DNA from: Brachycybe producta
Taxonomy: Eukaryota > Arthropoda > Diplopoda > Playtdesmida > Andrognathidae
DNA: 64,000 bases
Assembly: GCA_036925085.1 (NCBI GenBank)
Contig: JAUPFP010000139.1
Span: 108,236-172,235, forward strand
Direction of reading: 5' to 3'
Every line of letters starts with the position of its first letter. The first letter of the stretch is position 1. The position numbers and the translations under genes are program-made. The notes beneath the pieces were generated by a model. The model was given only the letters and a program-made list of their open reading frames with translations. It was not told the DNA's origin and did not search any database. Below are positions 7,162 to 20,769 of this stretch, piece by piece.

Positions 7162-10100
7162 TTAACTTCAACTTCAACTTCAACTTCAACTTCAACTTCA
7201 ACTTCAACTTCAACTTTTACTTTAACTTCAACTTTAATTTCAACTTCAACTTCAACTTCAACTTCTACTTCAACTTCAACTTCAACTTCAACTTCAACAT
7301 TAACTTCAACTTCAACTTCAACTTCAACTTTAACTTTAACTTCAACTTCAACTTCAAATTCAACTTCAACTTCAACTTCAACTTCAACTTTTACTTTAAC
7401 TTCAACTTTAATTTTAACTTCAACTTCAACTTCTACTTCAACTTCAACTTCAACTTCAACATTAACTTCAACTTCAACTTCAACTTTAACTTCAACATTA
7501 ACTTCAACTTCAACTTCAACTTTAACTTTAACTTCAACTTCAACTTCAACTTTAACTTCAACTTCAACTTTAACTTTAACTTCAACTTCAACTTCATCTT
7601 CAACTTCAACTTCGACTTCAACTTCGACTTCAACTTCGACTTCAACTTCGACTTCAACTTCGACTTCAACTTCAACTTCATCTTCAACTTCAACTTCGAC
7701 TTCAACTTCGACTTCAACTTCGACTTCAACTTCGACTTCAACTTCGACTTCAACTTCGACTTCAACTTCGACTTCAACTTCGACTTCAACTTTGACTTCA
7801 ACTTTGAATTCAACTTCAACTTGAACTTCAACTTCAACATCAACTTTATCTTCTACTTCAACTTAAAATTCAACTTCAACTTCAACTTCAACTTCAACTT
7901 CAACTTCAACTTCAACTTCAACTTCAACTTCAACTTCTACTTCAACTTCGACTTTAACTTCAACTTCAACATCATCTTCAACTTCAACTTCAACTTCAAC
8001 TTCAACTTCAACTTTAACTTTAACTTCAACTTCAACTTCAACATTAACTTCAACTTCAAATTTAACTTCAACTTCAACTTCAACTTCAACTTCAACTTCA
8101 ACTTCAACTTCAACTTCAACTTCAACATTAACTTCAACTTCAATTTTAACTTCAACTTCAACTTCAACTTCAACTTCAACTTCAACTTCAACTTCAACTT
8201 CAACTTCAACATTAAATTCAACTTCAACTTCAACTTCAACTTCAACTTCAACTTCAACTTCAACTTCAACTTCAACATTAACTTCACTTCAACTTCAACT
8301 TCGACTTCAACTTTGACTTCAACTTCAACTTCAACTTCGATTTCAACTTCGACTTCAACTTCAACTTCAACTTCAACTTCAACTTCAACTTCAACTTCAA
8401 CTTCAATTTTAACTTTAACTTCAACTTCAACCTCAACATTAACTTCAACTTCAACTTCAACTTCAACATCAACTTCATCTTCAACTTCACTTAAAATTCA
8501 TCTTCAACTTCAACTTCAACATTAACTTCAACTTCAATTTTAACTTCAACTTCAACTTCAACTTCAACTTCAACTTCAACTTCAACTTCAACATTAACTT
8601 CAACTTCAACTTCAACTTCAACTTCAACTTCAACTTCAACTTCAACTTTTACTTTAACTTCAACTTTAATTTGAACTTCAACTTCAACTTCAACTTCTAC
8701 TTCAACTTCAACTTCAACTTCAACTTCAACATTAACTTTAACTTCAACTTCAACTTCAACTTTAACTTTAACTTCAACTTCAACTTCAAATTCAACTTCA
8801 ACTTCAACTTCAACTTCAACTTTTACTTTAACTTCAACTTTAATTTCAACTTCAACTTCAACTTCAACTTCTACTTCAACTTCAACTTCAACTTCAACAT
8901 TAACTTCAACTTTAACTTCAACTTTAACTTCAACATTAACTTCAACTTCAACTTCAACTTTAACTTTAACTTCAACTTCAACTTCAACTTTAACTTCAAC
9001 TTCAACTTTAACTTTAACTTCAACTTCAACATCAACTTCATCTTCACTTCAACTTCAACTTCAACTTCAACTTCAACTTCAACTTCATCTTCAACTTCAA
9101 CTTCAACTTCAACTTCGACTTCAACTTCGACTTCAACTTCGACTTCAACTTCGACTTCAACTTCTACTTCAACTTCGACTTCAACTTCGACTTCAACTTC
9201 GACTTCAACTTTGACTTCAACTTTGAATTCAACTTCAACTTGAACTTCAACTTCAACATCAACTTTATCTTCTACTTCAACTTAAAATTCAACTTCAACT
9301 TCAACTTCAACTTCAACTTCAACTTCAACTTCAACTTCAACTTCAACTTCAACTTCAACTTCAACTTCTACTTCAACTTCGACTTTAACTTCAACTTCAA
9401 CATCATCTTCAACTTCAACTTCAACTTCAACTTCAACTTCAACTTTAACTTTAACTTCAACTTCAACTTCAACATTAACTTCAACTTCAAATTTAACTTC
9501 AACTTCAACTTCAACTTCAACTTCAACTTCAACTTCAACTTCAACTTCAACATTAACTTCAACTTCAATTTTAACTTCAACTTCAACTTCAACTTCAACT
9601 TCAACTTCAACTTCAACTTCAACTTCAACTTCAACTTCAACATTAAATTCAACTTCAACTTCAACTTCAACTTCAACTTCAACTTCAACTTCAACTTCAA
9701 CATTAACTTCAACTTCAATTTTAACTTCAACTTCAACTTCAACTTCAACTTCAACTTCAACTTCAACTTCAACTTCAACTTCAACTTCAACATTAAATTC
9801 AACTTCAACTTCAACTTCAACTTCAACTTCAACTTCAACTTCAACTTCAACTTCAACTTCAACATTAACTTCAACTTCAACTTCGACTTCAACTTTGACT
9901 TCAACTTCGACTTCAACTTCGATTTCAACTTCGACTTCAACTTCAACTTCAACTTCAACTTCAACTTCAACTTCAACTTCAACTTCAACTTCAACTTCAA
10001 CTTCAACATCAACTTCATCTTCAACTTCAACTTAAAATTCATCTTCAACTTCAACTTCAACTTCAACTTCAACTTCAACATTAACTTCAACTTCAATTTT

Positions 10101-12540
10101 AACTTCAACTTCAACTTCAACTTCAACTTCAACTTCAACTTCAACTTCAACATTAACTTCAACTTCAACTTCAACTTCAACTTCAACTTCGACTTCAACT
10201 TTGACTTCAACTTCAACTTCATCTTCAACTTCAACTTCGACTTCAACTTCGACTTCAACTTCGACTTCAACTTCGACTTCAACTTCGACTTCAACTTCGA
10301 CTTCAACTTCGACTTCAACTTCGACTTCAACTTCGACTTCAACTTCGACTTCAACTTTGACTTCAACTTTGAATTCAACTTCAACTTGAACTTCAACTTC
10401 AACATCAACTTTATCTTCTACTTCAACTTAAAATTCAACTTCAACTTCAACTTCAACTTCAACTTCAACTTCAACTTCAACTTCAACTTCAACTTCAACT
10501 TCAACTTCTACTTCAACTTCGACTTTAACTTCAACTTCAACATCATCTTCAACTTCAACTTCAACTTCAACTTCAACTTCAACTTTAACTTTAACTTCAA
10601 CTTCAACTTCAACTTCAACTTTAACTTTAACTTCAACTTCAACTTCAACATTAACTTCAACTTCAAATTTAACTTCAACTTCAACTTCAACTTCAACTTC
10701 AACTTCAACTTCAACTTCAACTTCAACATTAACTTCAACTTCAATTTTAACTTCAACTTCAACTTCAACTTCAACTTCAACTTCAACTTCAACTTCAACT
10801 TCAACTTCAACATTAAATTCAACTTCAACTTCAACTTCAACTTCAACTTCAACTTCAACTTCAACTTCAACTTCAACTTCAACATTAACTTCAACTTCAA
10901 CTTCAACTTCGACTTCAACTTTGACTTCAACTTCGACTTCAACTTCGATTTCAACTTCGACTTCAACTTCAACTTCAACTTCAACTTCAACTTCAACTTC
11001 AACTTCAACTTCAATTTTAACTTTAACTTCAACTTCAACCTCAACATTAACTTCAACTTCAACTTCAACTTCAACATCAACTTCATCTTCAACTTCAACT
11101 TAAAATTCATCTTCAACTTCAACTTCAACATTAACTTCAACTTCAATTTTAACTTTAACTTCAACTTCAACCTCAACATTAACTTCAACTTCAACTTCAA
11201 CTTCAACTTCAACTTCAACTTCAACTTCAACTTCAACTTCAACTTCAACTTCAACATTAACTTCAACTTCAACTTCAACTTCGACTTCAACTTTGACTTC
11301 AACTTCGACTTCAACTTCGATTTCAACTTCGACTTCAACTTCAACTTCAACTTCAACTTCAACTTCAACTTCAACTTCAACTTCAACTTCAACTTCAACT
11401 TCAACTTCAACTTCAACATTAACTTCAACTTCAACTTCAACTTCAACTTCAACTTCAACTTCAACTTCAACTTTTACTTTAACTTCAACTTTAATTTCAA
11501 CTTCAACTTCAACTTCTACTTCAACTTCAACTTCAACTTCAACTTCAACATTAACTTCAACTTCAACTTCAACTTCAACTTTAACTTTAACTTCAACTTC
11601 AACTTCAAATTCAACTTCAACTTCAACTTCAACTTCAACTTTTACTTTAACTTCAACTTTAATTTCAACTTCAACTTCAACTTCAACTTCTACTTCAACT
11701 TCAACTTCAACTTCAACATTAACTTCAACTTCAACTTCAACTTTAACTTCAACATTAACTTCAACTTCAACTTCAACTTTAACTTTAACTTCAACTTCAA
11801 CTTCAACTTTAACTTCAACTTCAACTTTAACTTTAACTTCAACTTCAACATCAACTTCATCTTCAACTTCAACTTCAACTTCAACTTCAACTTCATCTTC
11901 AACTTCAACTTCAACTTCAACTTCGACTTCAACTTCGACTTCAACTTCGACTTCAACTTCGACTTCAACTTCGACTTCAACTTCGACTTCAACTTCGACT
12001 TCAACTTCGACTTAAACTTTGACTTCAACTTCGACTTCAACTTCGATTTCAACTTCTACTTCAACTTCGACTTTAACTTCAACTTCAACATCATCTTCAA
12101 CTTCAACTTCAACTTCAACTTCAACTTCAACTTTAACTTTAACTTCAACTTCAACTTCAACATTAACTTCAACTTCAAATTTAACTTCAACTTCAACTTC
12201 AACTTCAACTTCAACTTCAACTTCAACTTCAACTTCAACATTAACTTCAACTTCAATTTTAACTTCAACTTCAACTTCAACTTCAACTTCAACTTCAACT
12301 TCAACTTCAACTTCAACTTCAACTTCAACATTAAATTCAACTTCAACTTCAACTTCAACTTCAACTTCAACTTCAACTTCAACTTCAACTTCAACTTCAA
12401 CATTAACTTCAACTTCAACTTCGACTTCAACTTTGACTTCAACTTCGACTTCAACTTCGATTTCAACTTCGACTTCAACTTCAACTTCAACTTCAACTTC
12501 AACTTCAACTTCAACTTCAACTTCAACTTCAACTTCAACT
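7162..12540 (+). repeat. Array domain 1: modules with a recurring TTATCTTCTACT landmark
   Basis: The module order TTCGAC run, TTTGAATTC, TTGAACTTC, TTATCTTCTACT, TTAAAATTC, AACATCATC recurs with the landmark at about 7846, 9265 and 10410, that is every 1.1-1.4 kb. The same landmark reappears far away near 22.07, 22.58, 24.13, 33.45, 33.97, 37.7, 38.07, 39.35, 40.18, 42.23, 43.92, 45.53, 46.80, 47.90 and 56.14 kb, so this module was copied across the array. Confidence 0.8.
7611..7784 (+). repeat. 12-bp CpG-bearing sub-repeat block (TTCGACTTCAAC)n
   Basis: TTCGAC alternates strictly with TTCAAC, giving a 12-bp period with one CpG per unit. Similar blocks lie near 9114-9203, 10236-10349, 11922-12012, 21.89-21.95, 33.27-33.33, 40.07-40.12, 42.10-42.17, 43.79-43.86, 45.40-45.47, 46.66-46.74 and 47.76-47.84 kb, each usually followed by TTTGAC then TTTGAATTC. 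Confidence 0.85.
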
Positions 12541-13130
12541 TCAACTTCAACTTCAACATCAACTTCATCTTCAACTTCAACTTAAAATTCATCTTCAACT
12601 TCAACTTCAACTTCAACTTCAACTTCAACATTAACTTCAACTTCAATTTTAACTTCAACTTCAACTTCAACTTCAACTTCAACTTCAACTTCAACTTCAA
12701 CATTAACTTCAACTTCAACTTCAACTTCAACTTCAACTTCGACTTCAACTTTGACTTCAACTTCGACTTCAACTTCGATTTCAACTTCGACTTTAACTTC
12801 GACTTTAACTTCAACTTCAACTTTGACTTCAACTTTGACTTCAACTTCAACTTCAACTTCGACTTAAACTTCAACTTCAACCTCAACTTTATCTTCAACT
12901 TCAACTTAAAATTCATCTTCAACTTCAACTTCAACTTCAACTTCAACTTCAACATCAACTTCATCTTCAACTTCAACTTCAACTTAAAATTCAACTTCAA
13001 CTTCAACTTCAACTTCAACTTCAACTTCAACTTCAACATTAACTTCAACTTCAATTTTAACTTCAACTTCAACTTCAACTTCAACTTCAACTTCAACTTC
13101 AACTTCAACTTCAACTTCAACATTAACTTC

Positions 13131-13160
13131 AACTTCAAACTTCAACTTCGACTTCAACTT
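13131..13160 (+). repeat. One-base register shift marker (TTCAAACTTC)
   Basis: An extra A breaks the six-base frame, followed at once by CTTCGACTTCAACTTTGAC and CTTCGATTTC. The same junction occurs near 13.92, 14.48, 17.06, 17.83, 25.20, 25.99, 29.34, 34.76, 35.69, 49.07, 49.77 and 52.67 kb, and as TTTAAACTTC near 57.40, 59.30 and 61.37 kb. Confidence 0.85.
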
Positions 13161-15134
13161 TGACTTCAACTTCGACTTCAACTTCGATTTCAACTTCGAC
13201 TTTAACTTCGACTTTAACTTCAACTTCAACTTTGACTTCAACTTTGACTTCAACTTTGACTTCAACTTCAACTTCAACTGCGACTTCAACTTCAACTTCA
13301 ACTTCAACTTCAACTTCAACTTCAACTTTAACTTTAACTTCAACTTCAACTTCAACATTAACTTCAACTTCAACTTCAACTTCAACTTTAACTTTAACTT
13401 CAACTTCAACTTCAACTTCAACTTCAACTTTAACTTCAACTTCAACTTTAACTTTAACTTCAACTTCAACATCAACTTCATCTTCAACTTCAACTTAAAA
13501 TTCATCTTCAACTTCAACTTCAACTTCAACTTCAACTTCAACTTCAACTTCAACTTCAACATTAACTTCAACTTCAATTTTAACTTCAACTTCAACTTCA
13601 ACTTCAACTTCAACTTCAACTTCAACTTCAACATTAACTTCAACATTAACTTCAACTTTAACTTCAACTTCAACTTCAACTTCGACTTCAACTTTGACTT
13701 CAACTTCGACTTCAACTTCGATTTCAACTTCGACTTTAACTTCGACTTTAACTTCAACTTCAACTTTGACTTCAACTTTGGCTTCAACTTGAACTTCAAC
13801 TTCAACTTCAACTTCAACATTAACTTCAACTTCAATTTTAACTTCAACTTCAACTTCAACTTCAACTTCAACTTCAACTTCAACTTCAACTTCAACTTCA
13901 ACTTCAACATTAACTTCAACTTCAAACTTCAACTTCGACTTCAACTTTGACTTCAACTTCGACTTCAACTTCGATTTCAACTTCGACTTTAACTTCGACT
14001 TTAACTTCAACTTCAACTTTGACTTCAACTTTGACTTCAACTTTGACTTCAACTTCAACTTCAACTGCGACTTCCACTTCAACTTCAACTTCAACTTCAA
14101 CTTCAACTTCAACTTTAACTTTAACTTCAACTTCAACTTCAACATTAACTTCAACTTCAACTTCAACTTCAACTTCAACTTTAACTTTAACTTCAACTTC
14201 AAATTCAACTTCAACTTCAACTTTAACTTCAACTTCAACTTTAACTTTAACTTCAACTTCAACATCAACTTCATCTTCGACTTCAACTTAAAATTCATCT
14301 TCAACTTCAACTTCAACTTCAACTTCAACTTCAACTTCAACTTCAACATTAACTTCAACTTCAATTTTAACTTCAACTTCAACTTCAACTTCAACTTCAA
14401 CTTCAACTTCAACTTCAACATTAACTTCAACATTAACTTCAACTTTAACTTCAACTTCAACTTCAACATTAACTTCAACTTCAAACTTCAACTTCGACTT
14501 CAACTTTGACTTCAACTTCGACTTCAACTTCGATTTCAACTTCGACTTTAACTTCGACTTTAACTTCGACTTCAACTTTGACTTCAACTTTGACTTCAAC
14601 TTTGACTTCAACTTCAACTTCAACTGCGACTTCAACTTCAACTTCAACTTTAACTTCAACTTCAACTTCAACTTTAACTTTAACTTCAACTTCAACTTCA
14701 ACATTAACTTCAACTTCAACTTCAACTTTAACTTTAACTTCAACTTCAACTTCAACTTCAACTTCAACTTTAACTTCAACTTCAACTTTAACTTTAACTT
14801 CAACTTCAACATCAACTTCATCTTCAACTTCAACTTAAAATTCATCTTCAACTTCAACTTCAACTTCAACTTCAACTTCAACTTCAACTTCAACATTAAC
14901 TTCAACTTCAATTTTAACTTCAACTTCAACTTCAACTTCAACTTCAACTTCAACTTCAACTTCAACTTCAACATTAACTTTAACTTCAACTTCAACTTCG
15001 ACTTCAACTTTGACTTCAAGTTCGACTTCAACTTCGATTTCAACTTCGACTTCAACTTCAACTTCAACTTTAACTTCAACTTCAACTTTAACTTTAACTT
15101 CAACTTCAACATCAACTTCATCTTCAACTTCAAC

Positions 15135-16460
15135 TTAAAATTCATCTTCAACTTCAACTTTGACTTCAACTTTGGCTTCAACTTCAACTTCAACTTCGAC
15201 TTCAATTTCAACTTCAACCTCAATTTCAAATTCATCTTCAACTTTAATTTCAACTTCAACTTCAGTTTCAACTTCAAATTCAACTTCAAATTCAATTTCA
15301 ACTTCAATTTCAATTTTAACTTCAACTTCAATTTCAACTTCAACCTCAACTTCAAATTCAACTTCAAATTTAAATCCAACTTCAACTTCAAATTCAACTT
15401 CAAATTCCACTTAAACTTCAACTTCAACTTCAACTTCAACTTCAACTTTTACTTTAACTTCAACTTTAATTTCAACTTCAACTTCAGTTTCAACTTCAAA
15501 TTCAACTTCAAATTCAATTTCAACTTCAACTTCAACTTCTGTTTTAAATTCAACTTCAACTTCAAATTCAACTTCAAATTCAACTTCAACTTCAACTTCA
15601 ACTTCAACTTTTACTTTAACTTCAACTTAAAATTCAACTTCAACATCAACTTCAACATCATTTTCAACTTCAACTTCAACTTAAAATTCAACTTCAAGTT
15701 AAAATTCAACTTCAACTTCAACTTCAACTTTAACTTTAACTTCAACTTAAAATTCAACTTCAACTTCAACTTCAACATCATTTTCAACTTCAACTTCAAC
15801 TTAAAATTCAACTTCAAGTTAAAATTCAACTTCAACTTCAACTTCAACTTTAACTTCAACTTCAACTTCAACATCAACTTCATCTTCAACTTCAACTTCA
15901 ACTTAAAATTCAACTTCAACTTCAACTTCAACTTCAACTGCAACTTCAACTTCAACTTCAACTTCAACTTCAACTTCAACATTAACTTCAACTTCAATTT
16001 TAACTTCAACTTCAACTTTGACTTCAACTTTGGCTTCAACTTCAACTTCAACTTTAACTTTAACTTCAACTTCAACTTCAACTTCAACTTTGACTTCAAC
16101 TTTGGCTTCAACTTCAACTTCAACTTCGACTTCAATTTCAACTTCAACCTCAACTTCAAATTCAATTTCAACTTCAATTTCAATTTTAACTTCAACTTCA
16201 ATTTCAACTTCAACCTCAACTTCAAATTCAACTTCAAATTTAAATTCAACTTCAACTTCAAATTCAACTTCAAATTCCACTTCAACTTCAACTTCAACTA
16301 CAACTTCAACTTCAAGTTTTACTTTAACTTCAACTTTAATTTCAACTTCAACTTCAGTTTCAACTTCAAATTCAACTTCAAATTCAATTTCAACTTCAAC
16401 TTCAACTTCAGTTTTAAATTCAACTTCAACTTCAACTTCAACTTCAACTTCAACTTCAAC
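15135..16460 (+). repeat. AAATTC/AATTTC/AACCTC-rich array subtype
   Basis: Here A-rich variants dominate and GAC is scarce. It contains CAGTTTC, TTTAAATCC and, at about 15691 and 15811, CTTCAAGTTAAAATTC. Equivalent parts lie near 18.94-21.3, 27.1-28.8, 30.45-32.7, 51.35-52.1, 54.26-55.0, 57.9-58.6, 59.8-60.5, 62.05-62.8 and 63.1-63.84 kb. It reads as an older, more diverged half of the higher-order repeat. Confidence 0.75.
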
Positions 16461-19400
16461 TTCAACTTCAACTTCAACATCAACTTCATCTTCAACTTCA
16501 ACTTAAAATTCATCTTCAACTTCAACTTCAACTTCAACTTCAACTTCAACATTAACTTCAACTTCAATTTTAACTTCAACTTCAACTTCAACTTCAACTT
16601 CAACTTCAACTTCAACTTCAACATTAACTTCAACTTCAACTTCAACTTCAACTTCAACTTCGACTTCAACTTTGACTTCAACTTCGACTTCAACTTCGAT
16701 TTCAACTTCGACTTTAACTTCGACTTTAACTTCAACTTCAACTTTGACTTCAACTTTGACTTCAACTTCAACTTCAACTTCGACTTAAACTTCAACTTCA
16801 ACCTCAACTTTATCTTCAACTTCAACTTAAAATTCATCTTCAACTTCAACTTCAACTTCAACTTCAACTTCAACATCAACTTCATCTTCAACTTCAACTT
16901 CAACTTAAAATTCAACTTCAACTTCAACTTCAACTTCAACTTCAACTTCAACTTCAACATTAACTTCAACTTCAATTTTAACTTCAACTTCAACTTCAAC
17001 TTCAACTTCAACTTCAACTTCAACTTCAACTTCAACTTCAACATTAACTTCAACTTCAAACTTCAACTTCGACTTCAACTTTGACTTCAACTTCGACTTC
17101 AACTTCGATTTCAACTTCGACTTTAACTTCGACTTTAACTTCAACTTCAACTTTGACTTCAACTTTGACTTCAACTTTGACTTCAACTTCAACTTCAACT
17201 GCGACTTCAACTTCAACTTCAACTTCAACTTCAACTTCAACTTCAACTTTAACTTTAACTTCAACTTCAACTTCAACATTAACTTCAACTTCAACTTCAA
17301 CTTCAACTTTAACTTTAACTTCAACTTCAACTTCAACTTCAACTTCAACTTTAACTTCAACTTCAACTTTAACTTTAACTTCAACTTCAACATCAACTTC
17401 ATCTTCAACTTCAACTTAAAATTCATCTTCAACTTCAACTTCAACTTCAACTTCAACTTCAACTTCAACTTCAACTTCAACATTAACTTCAACTTCAATT
17501 TTAACTTCAACTTCAACTTCAACTTCAACTTCAACTTCAACTTCAACTTCAACATTAACTTCAACATTAACTTCAACTTTAACTTCAACTTCAACTTCAA
17601 CTTCGACTTCAACTTTGACTTCAACTTCGACTTCAACTTCGATTTCAACTTCGACTTTAACTTCGACTTTAACTTCAACTTCAACTTTGACTTCAACTTT
17701 GGCTTCAACTTCAACTTCAACTTCAACTTCAACTTCAACATTAACTTCAACTTCAATTTTAACTTCAACTTCAACTTCAACTTCAACTTCAACTTCAACT
17801 TCAACTTCAACTTCAACATTAACTTCAACTTCAAACTTCAACTTCGACTTCAACTTTGACTTCAACTTCGACTTCAACTTCGATTTCAACTTCGACTTTA
17901 ACTTCGACTTTAACTTCAACTTCAACTTTGACTTCAACTTTGACTTCAACTTTGACTTCAACTTCAACTTCAACTGCGACTTCCATTTCAACTTCAACTT
18001 CTACTTCAACTTCAACTTCAACTTTAACTTTAACTTCAACTTCAACTTCAACATTAACTTCAACTTCAACTTCAACTTCAACTTCAACTTTAACTTTAAC
18101 TTCAACTTCAAATTCAACTTCAACTTCAACTTTAACTTCAACTTCAACATCAACTTCATCTTCAACTTCAACTTAAAATTCATCTTCAACTTCAACTTCA
18201 ACTTCAACTTCAACTTCAACTTCAACTTCAACTTCAACATTAACTTCAACTTCAATTTTAACTTCAACTTCAACTTCAACTTCAACTTCAACTTCAACTT
18301 CAACTTCAACATTAACTTCAACATTAACTTCAACTTTAACTTCAACTTCAACTTCAACTTCGACTTCAACTTTGACTTCAACTTTGACTTCAACTTTGAC
18401 TTCAACTTCAACTTCAACTGCGACTTCAACTTCAACTTCAACTTTAACTTCAACTTCAACTTCAACTTTAACTTTAACTTCAACTTCAACTTCAACATTA
18501 ACTTCAACTTCAACTTCAACTTTAACTTTAACTTCAACTTCAACTTCAACTTCAACTTCAACTTTAACTTCAACTTCAACTTTAACTTTAACTTCAACTT
18601 CAACATCAACTTCATCTTCAACTTCAACTTAAAATTCATCTTCAACATCAACTTCAACTTCAACTTCAACTTCAACTTCAACTTCAACTTCAACATTAAC
18701 TTCAACTTCAATTTTAACTTCAACTTCAACTTCAACTTCAACTTCAACTTCAACTTCAACTTCAACTTCAACATTAACTTTAACTTCAACTTCAACTTCG
18801 ACTTCAACTTTGACTTCAAGTTCGACTTCAACTTCGATTTCAACTTCGACTTCAACTTCAACTTCAACTTTAACTTCAACTTCAACTTTAACTTTAACTT
18901 CAACTTCAACATCAACTTCATCTTCAACTTCAACTTAAAATTCATCTTCAACTTCAACTTTGACTTCAACTTTGGCTTCAACTTCAACTTCAACTTCGAC
19001 TTCAATTTCAACTTCAACCTCAATTTCAAATTTATCTTCAACTTTAATTTCAACTTCAACTTCAGTTTCAACTTCAAATTCAACTTCAAATTCAATTTCA
19101 ACTTCAATTTCAATTTTAACTTCAACTTTCAACTTCAACCTCAACTTCAAATTCAACTTCAAATTTAAATCCAACTTCAACTTCAAATTCAACTTCAAAT
19201 TCCACTTAAACTTCAACTTCAACTTCAACTTCAACTTTTACTTTAACTTCAACTTTAATTTCAACTTCAACTTCAGTTTCAACTTCAAATTCAACTTCAA
19301 ATTCAATTTCAACTTCAACTTCAACTTCAGTTTTAAATTCAACTTCAACTTCAAATTCAACTTCAAATTCAACTTCAACTTCAACTTCAACTTCAACTTC

Positions 19401-20769
19401 AACTTTTACTTTAACTTCAACTTAAAATTCAACTTCAACATCAACTTCAACATCATTTTCAACTTCAACTTCAACTTAAAATTCAACTTCAAGTTAAAAT
19501 TCAACTTCAACTTCAACTTCAACTTTAACTTTAACTTCAACTTAAAATTCAACTTCAACTTCAACTTCAACATCATTTTCAACTTCAACTTCAACTTAAA
19601 ATTCAACTTCAAGTTAAAATTCAACTTCAACTTCAACTTCAACTTCAACTTCAACTTCAACTTCAACTGCAACTTCAACTTCAACTTCAACTTCAACTTC
19701 AACTTCAACATTAACTTCAACTTCAATTTTAACTTCAACTTCAACTTTGACTTCAACTTTGGCTTCAACTTCAACTTCAACTTTAACTTTAACTTCAACT
19801 TCAACTTCAACTTCAAGTTTGACTTCAACTTTGGCTTCAACTTCAACTTCAACTTCGACTTCAATTTCAACTTCAACCTCAACTTCAAATTCAATTTCAA
19901 CTTCAATTTCAATTTTAACTTCAACTTCAATTTCAACTTCAACCTCAACTTCAAATTCAACTTCAAATTTAAATTCAACTTCAACTTCAAATTCAACTTC
20001 AAATTCCACTTCAACTTCAACTTCAACTACAACTTCAACTTCAACTTTTACTTTAACTTCAACTTTAATTTCAACTTCAACTTCAGTTTCAACTTCAAAT
20101 TCAACTTCAAATTCAATTTCAACTTCAACTTCAACTTCAGTTTTAAATTCAACTTCAACTTCAAATCCAACTTCAAATTCAACTTCAACTTCAACTTCAA
20201 CTTCAACTTTTACTTTAACTTCAACTTAAAATTCAACTTCAACTTCAACTTCAACATCATTTTCAACTTCAACTTCAACTTAAAATTCAACTTCAAGTTA
20301 AAATTCAACTTCAACTTCAACTTCAACTTTAACTTTAACTTCAACTTAAAATTCAACTTCAACTTCAACTTCAACTTCAACTTAAAATTCAACTTCAACT
20401 TCAACTTCAACTTCAACTGCAACTTCAACTTCAACTTCAACTTCAACTTCAACTTCAACTTCAACTTCAACATTAACTTCAACTTCAACTTCAACTTCAA
20501 CTTTTATTTTAACTTCAACTTAAAATTCAACTTCAACTTCAACTTCAACATCATTTTCAACTTCAACTTCAACTTAAAATTCAACTTCAAGTTAAAATTC
20601 AACTTCAACTTTAACTTCAACTTTAACTTTAACTTCAACTTCAACTGCAACTTTAACTTTAACTTCAACTTAAAATTCAACTTCAACTTCAACTTCAACT
20701 TAAAATTCAACTTCAAGTTAAAATTCAACTTCAACTTCAACTTCAACTTTAACTTCAACTTCAACTTCA

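Larger units (their letters stand above)
12541..20400 (+). repeat. Two successive ~3.8-3.9 kb higher-order repeat copies
   Basis: Segments from 12.54 kb match those 3,921 bp downstream (for example 13160 with 17081). The spacing falls to 3,909 near 13.95/17.86 kb, about 3,800 near 15.14/18.94 kb and 3,795 near 15.61/19.41 kb. Each copy begins with GAC- and TTTAAC-rich hexamers and ends with an AAATTC/AATTTC-rich part. Boundaries (about 16.46 and 20.4 kb) are approximate. Confidence 0.75.

Noticed and set aside
9240-13163. 1,307-codon open frame of alternating Asn and Phe
   Set aside because: It is the AAC-TTC reading of the hexamer; overlapping frames on both strands are equally open, and there is no start context, complexity or codon signal of a gene.
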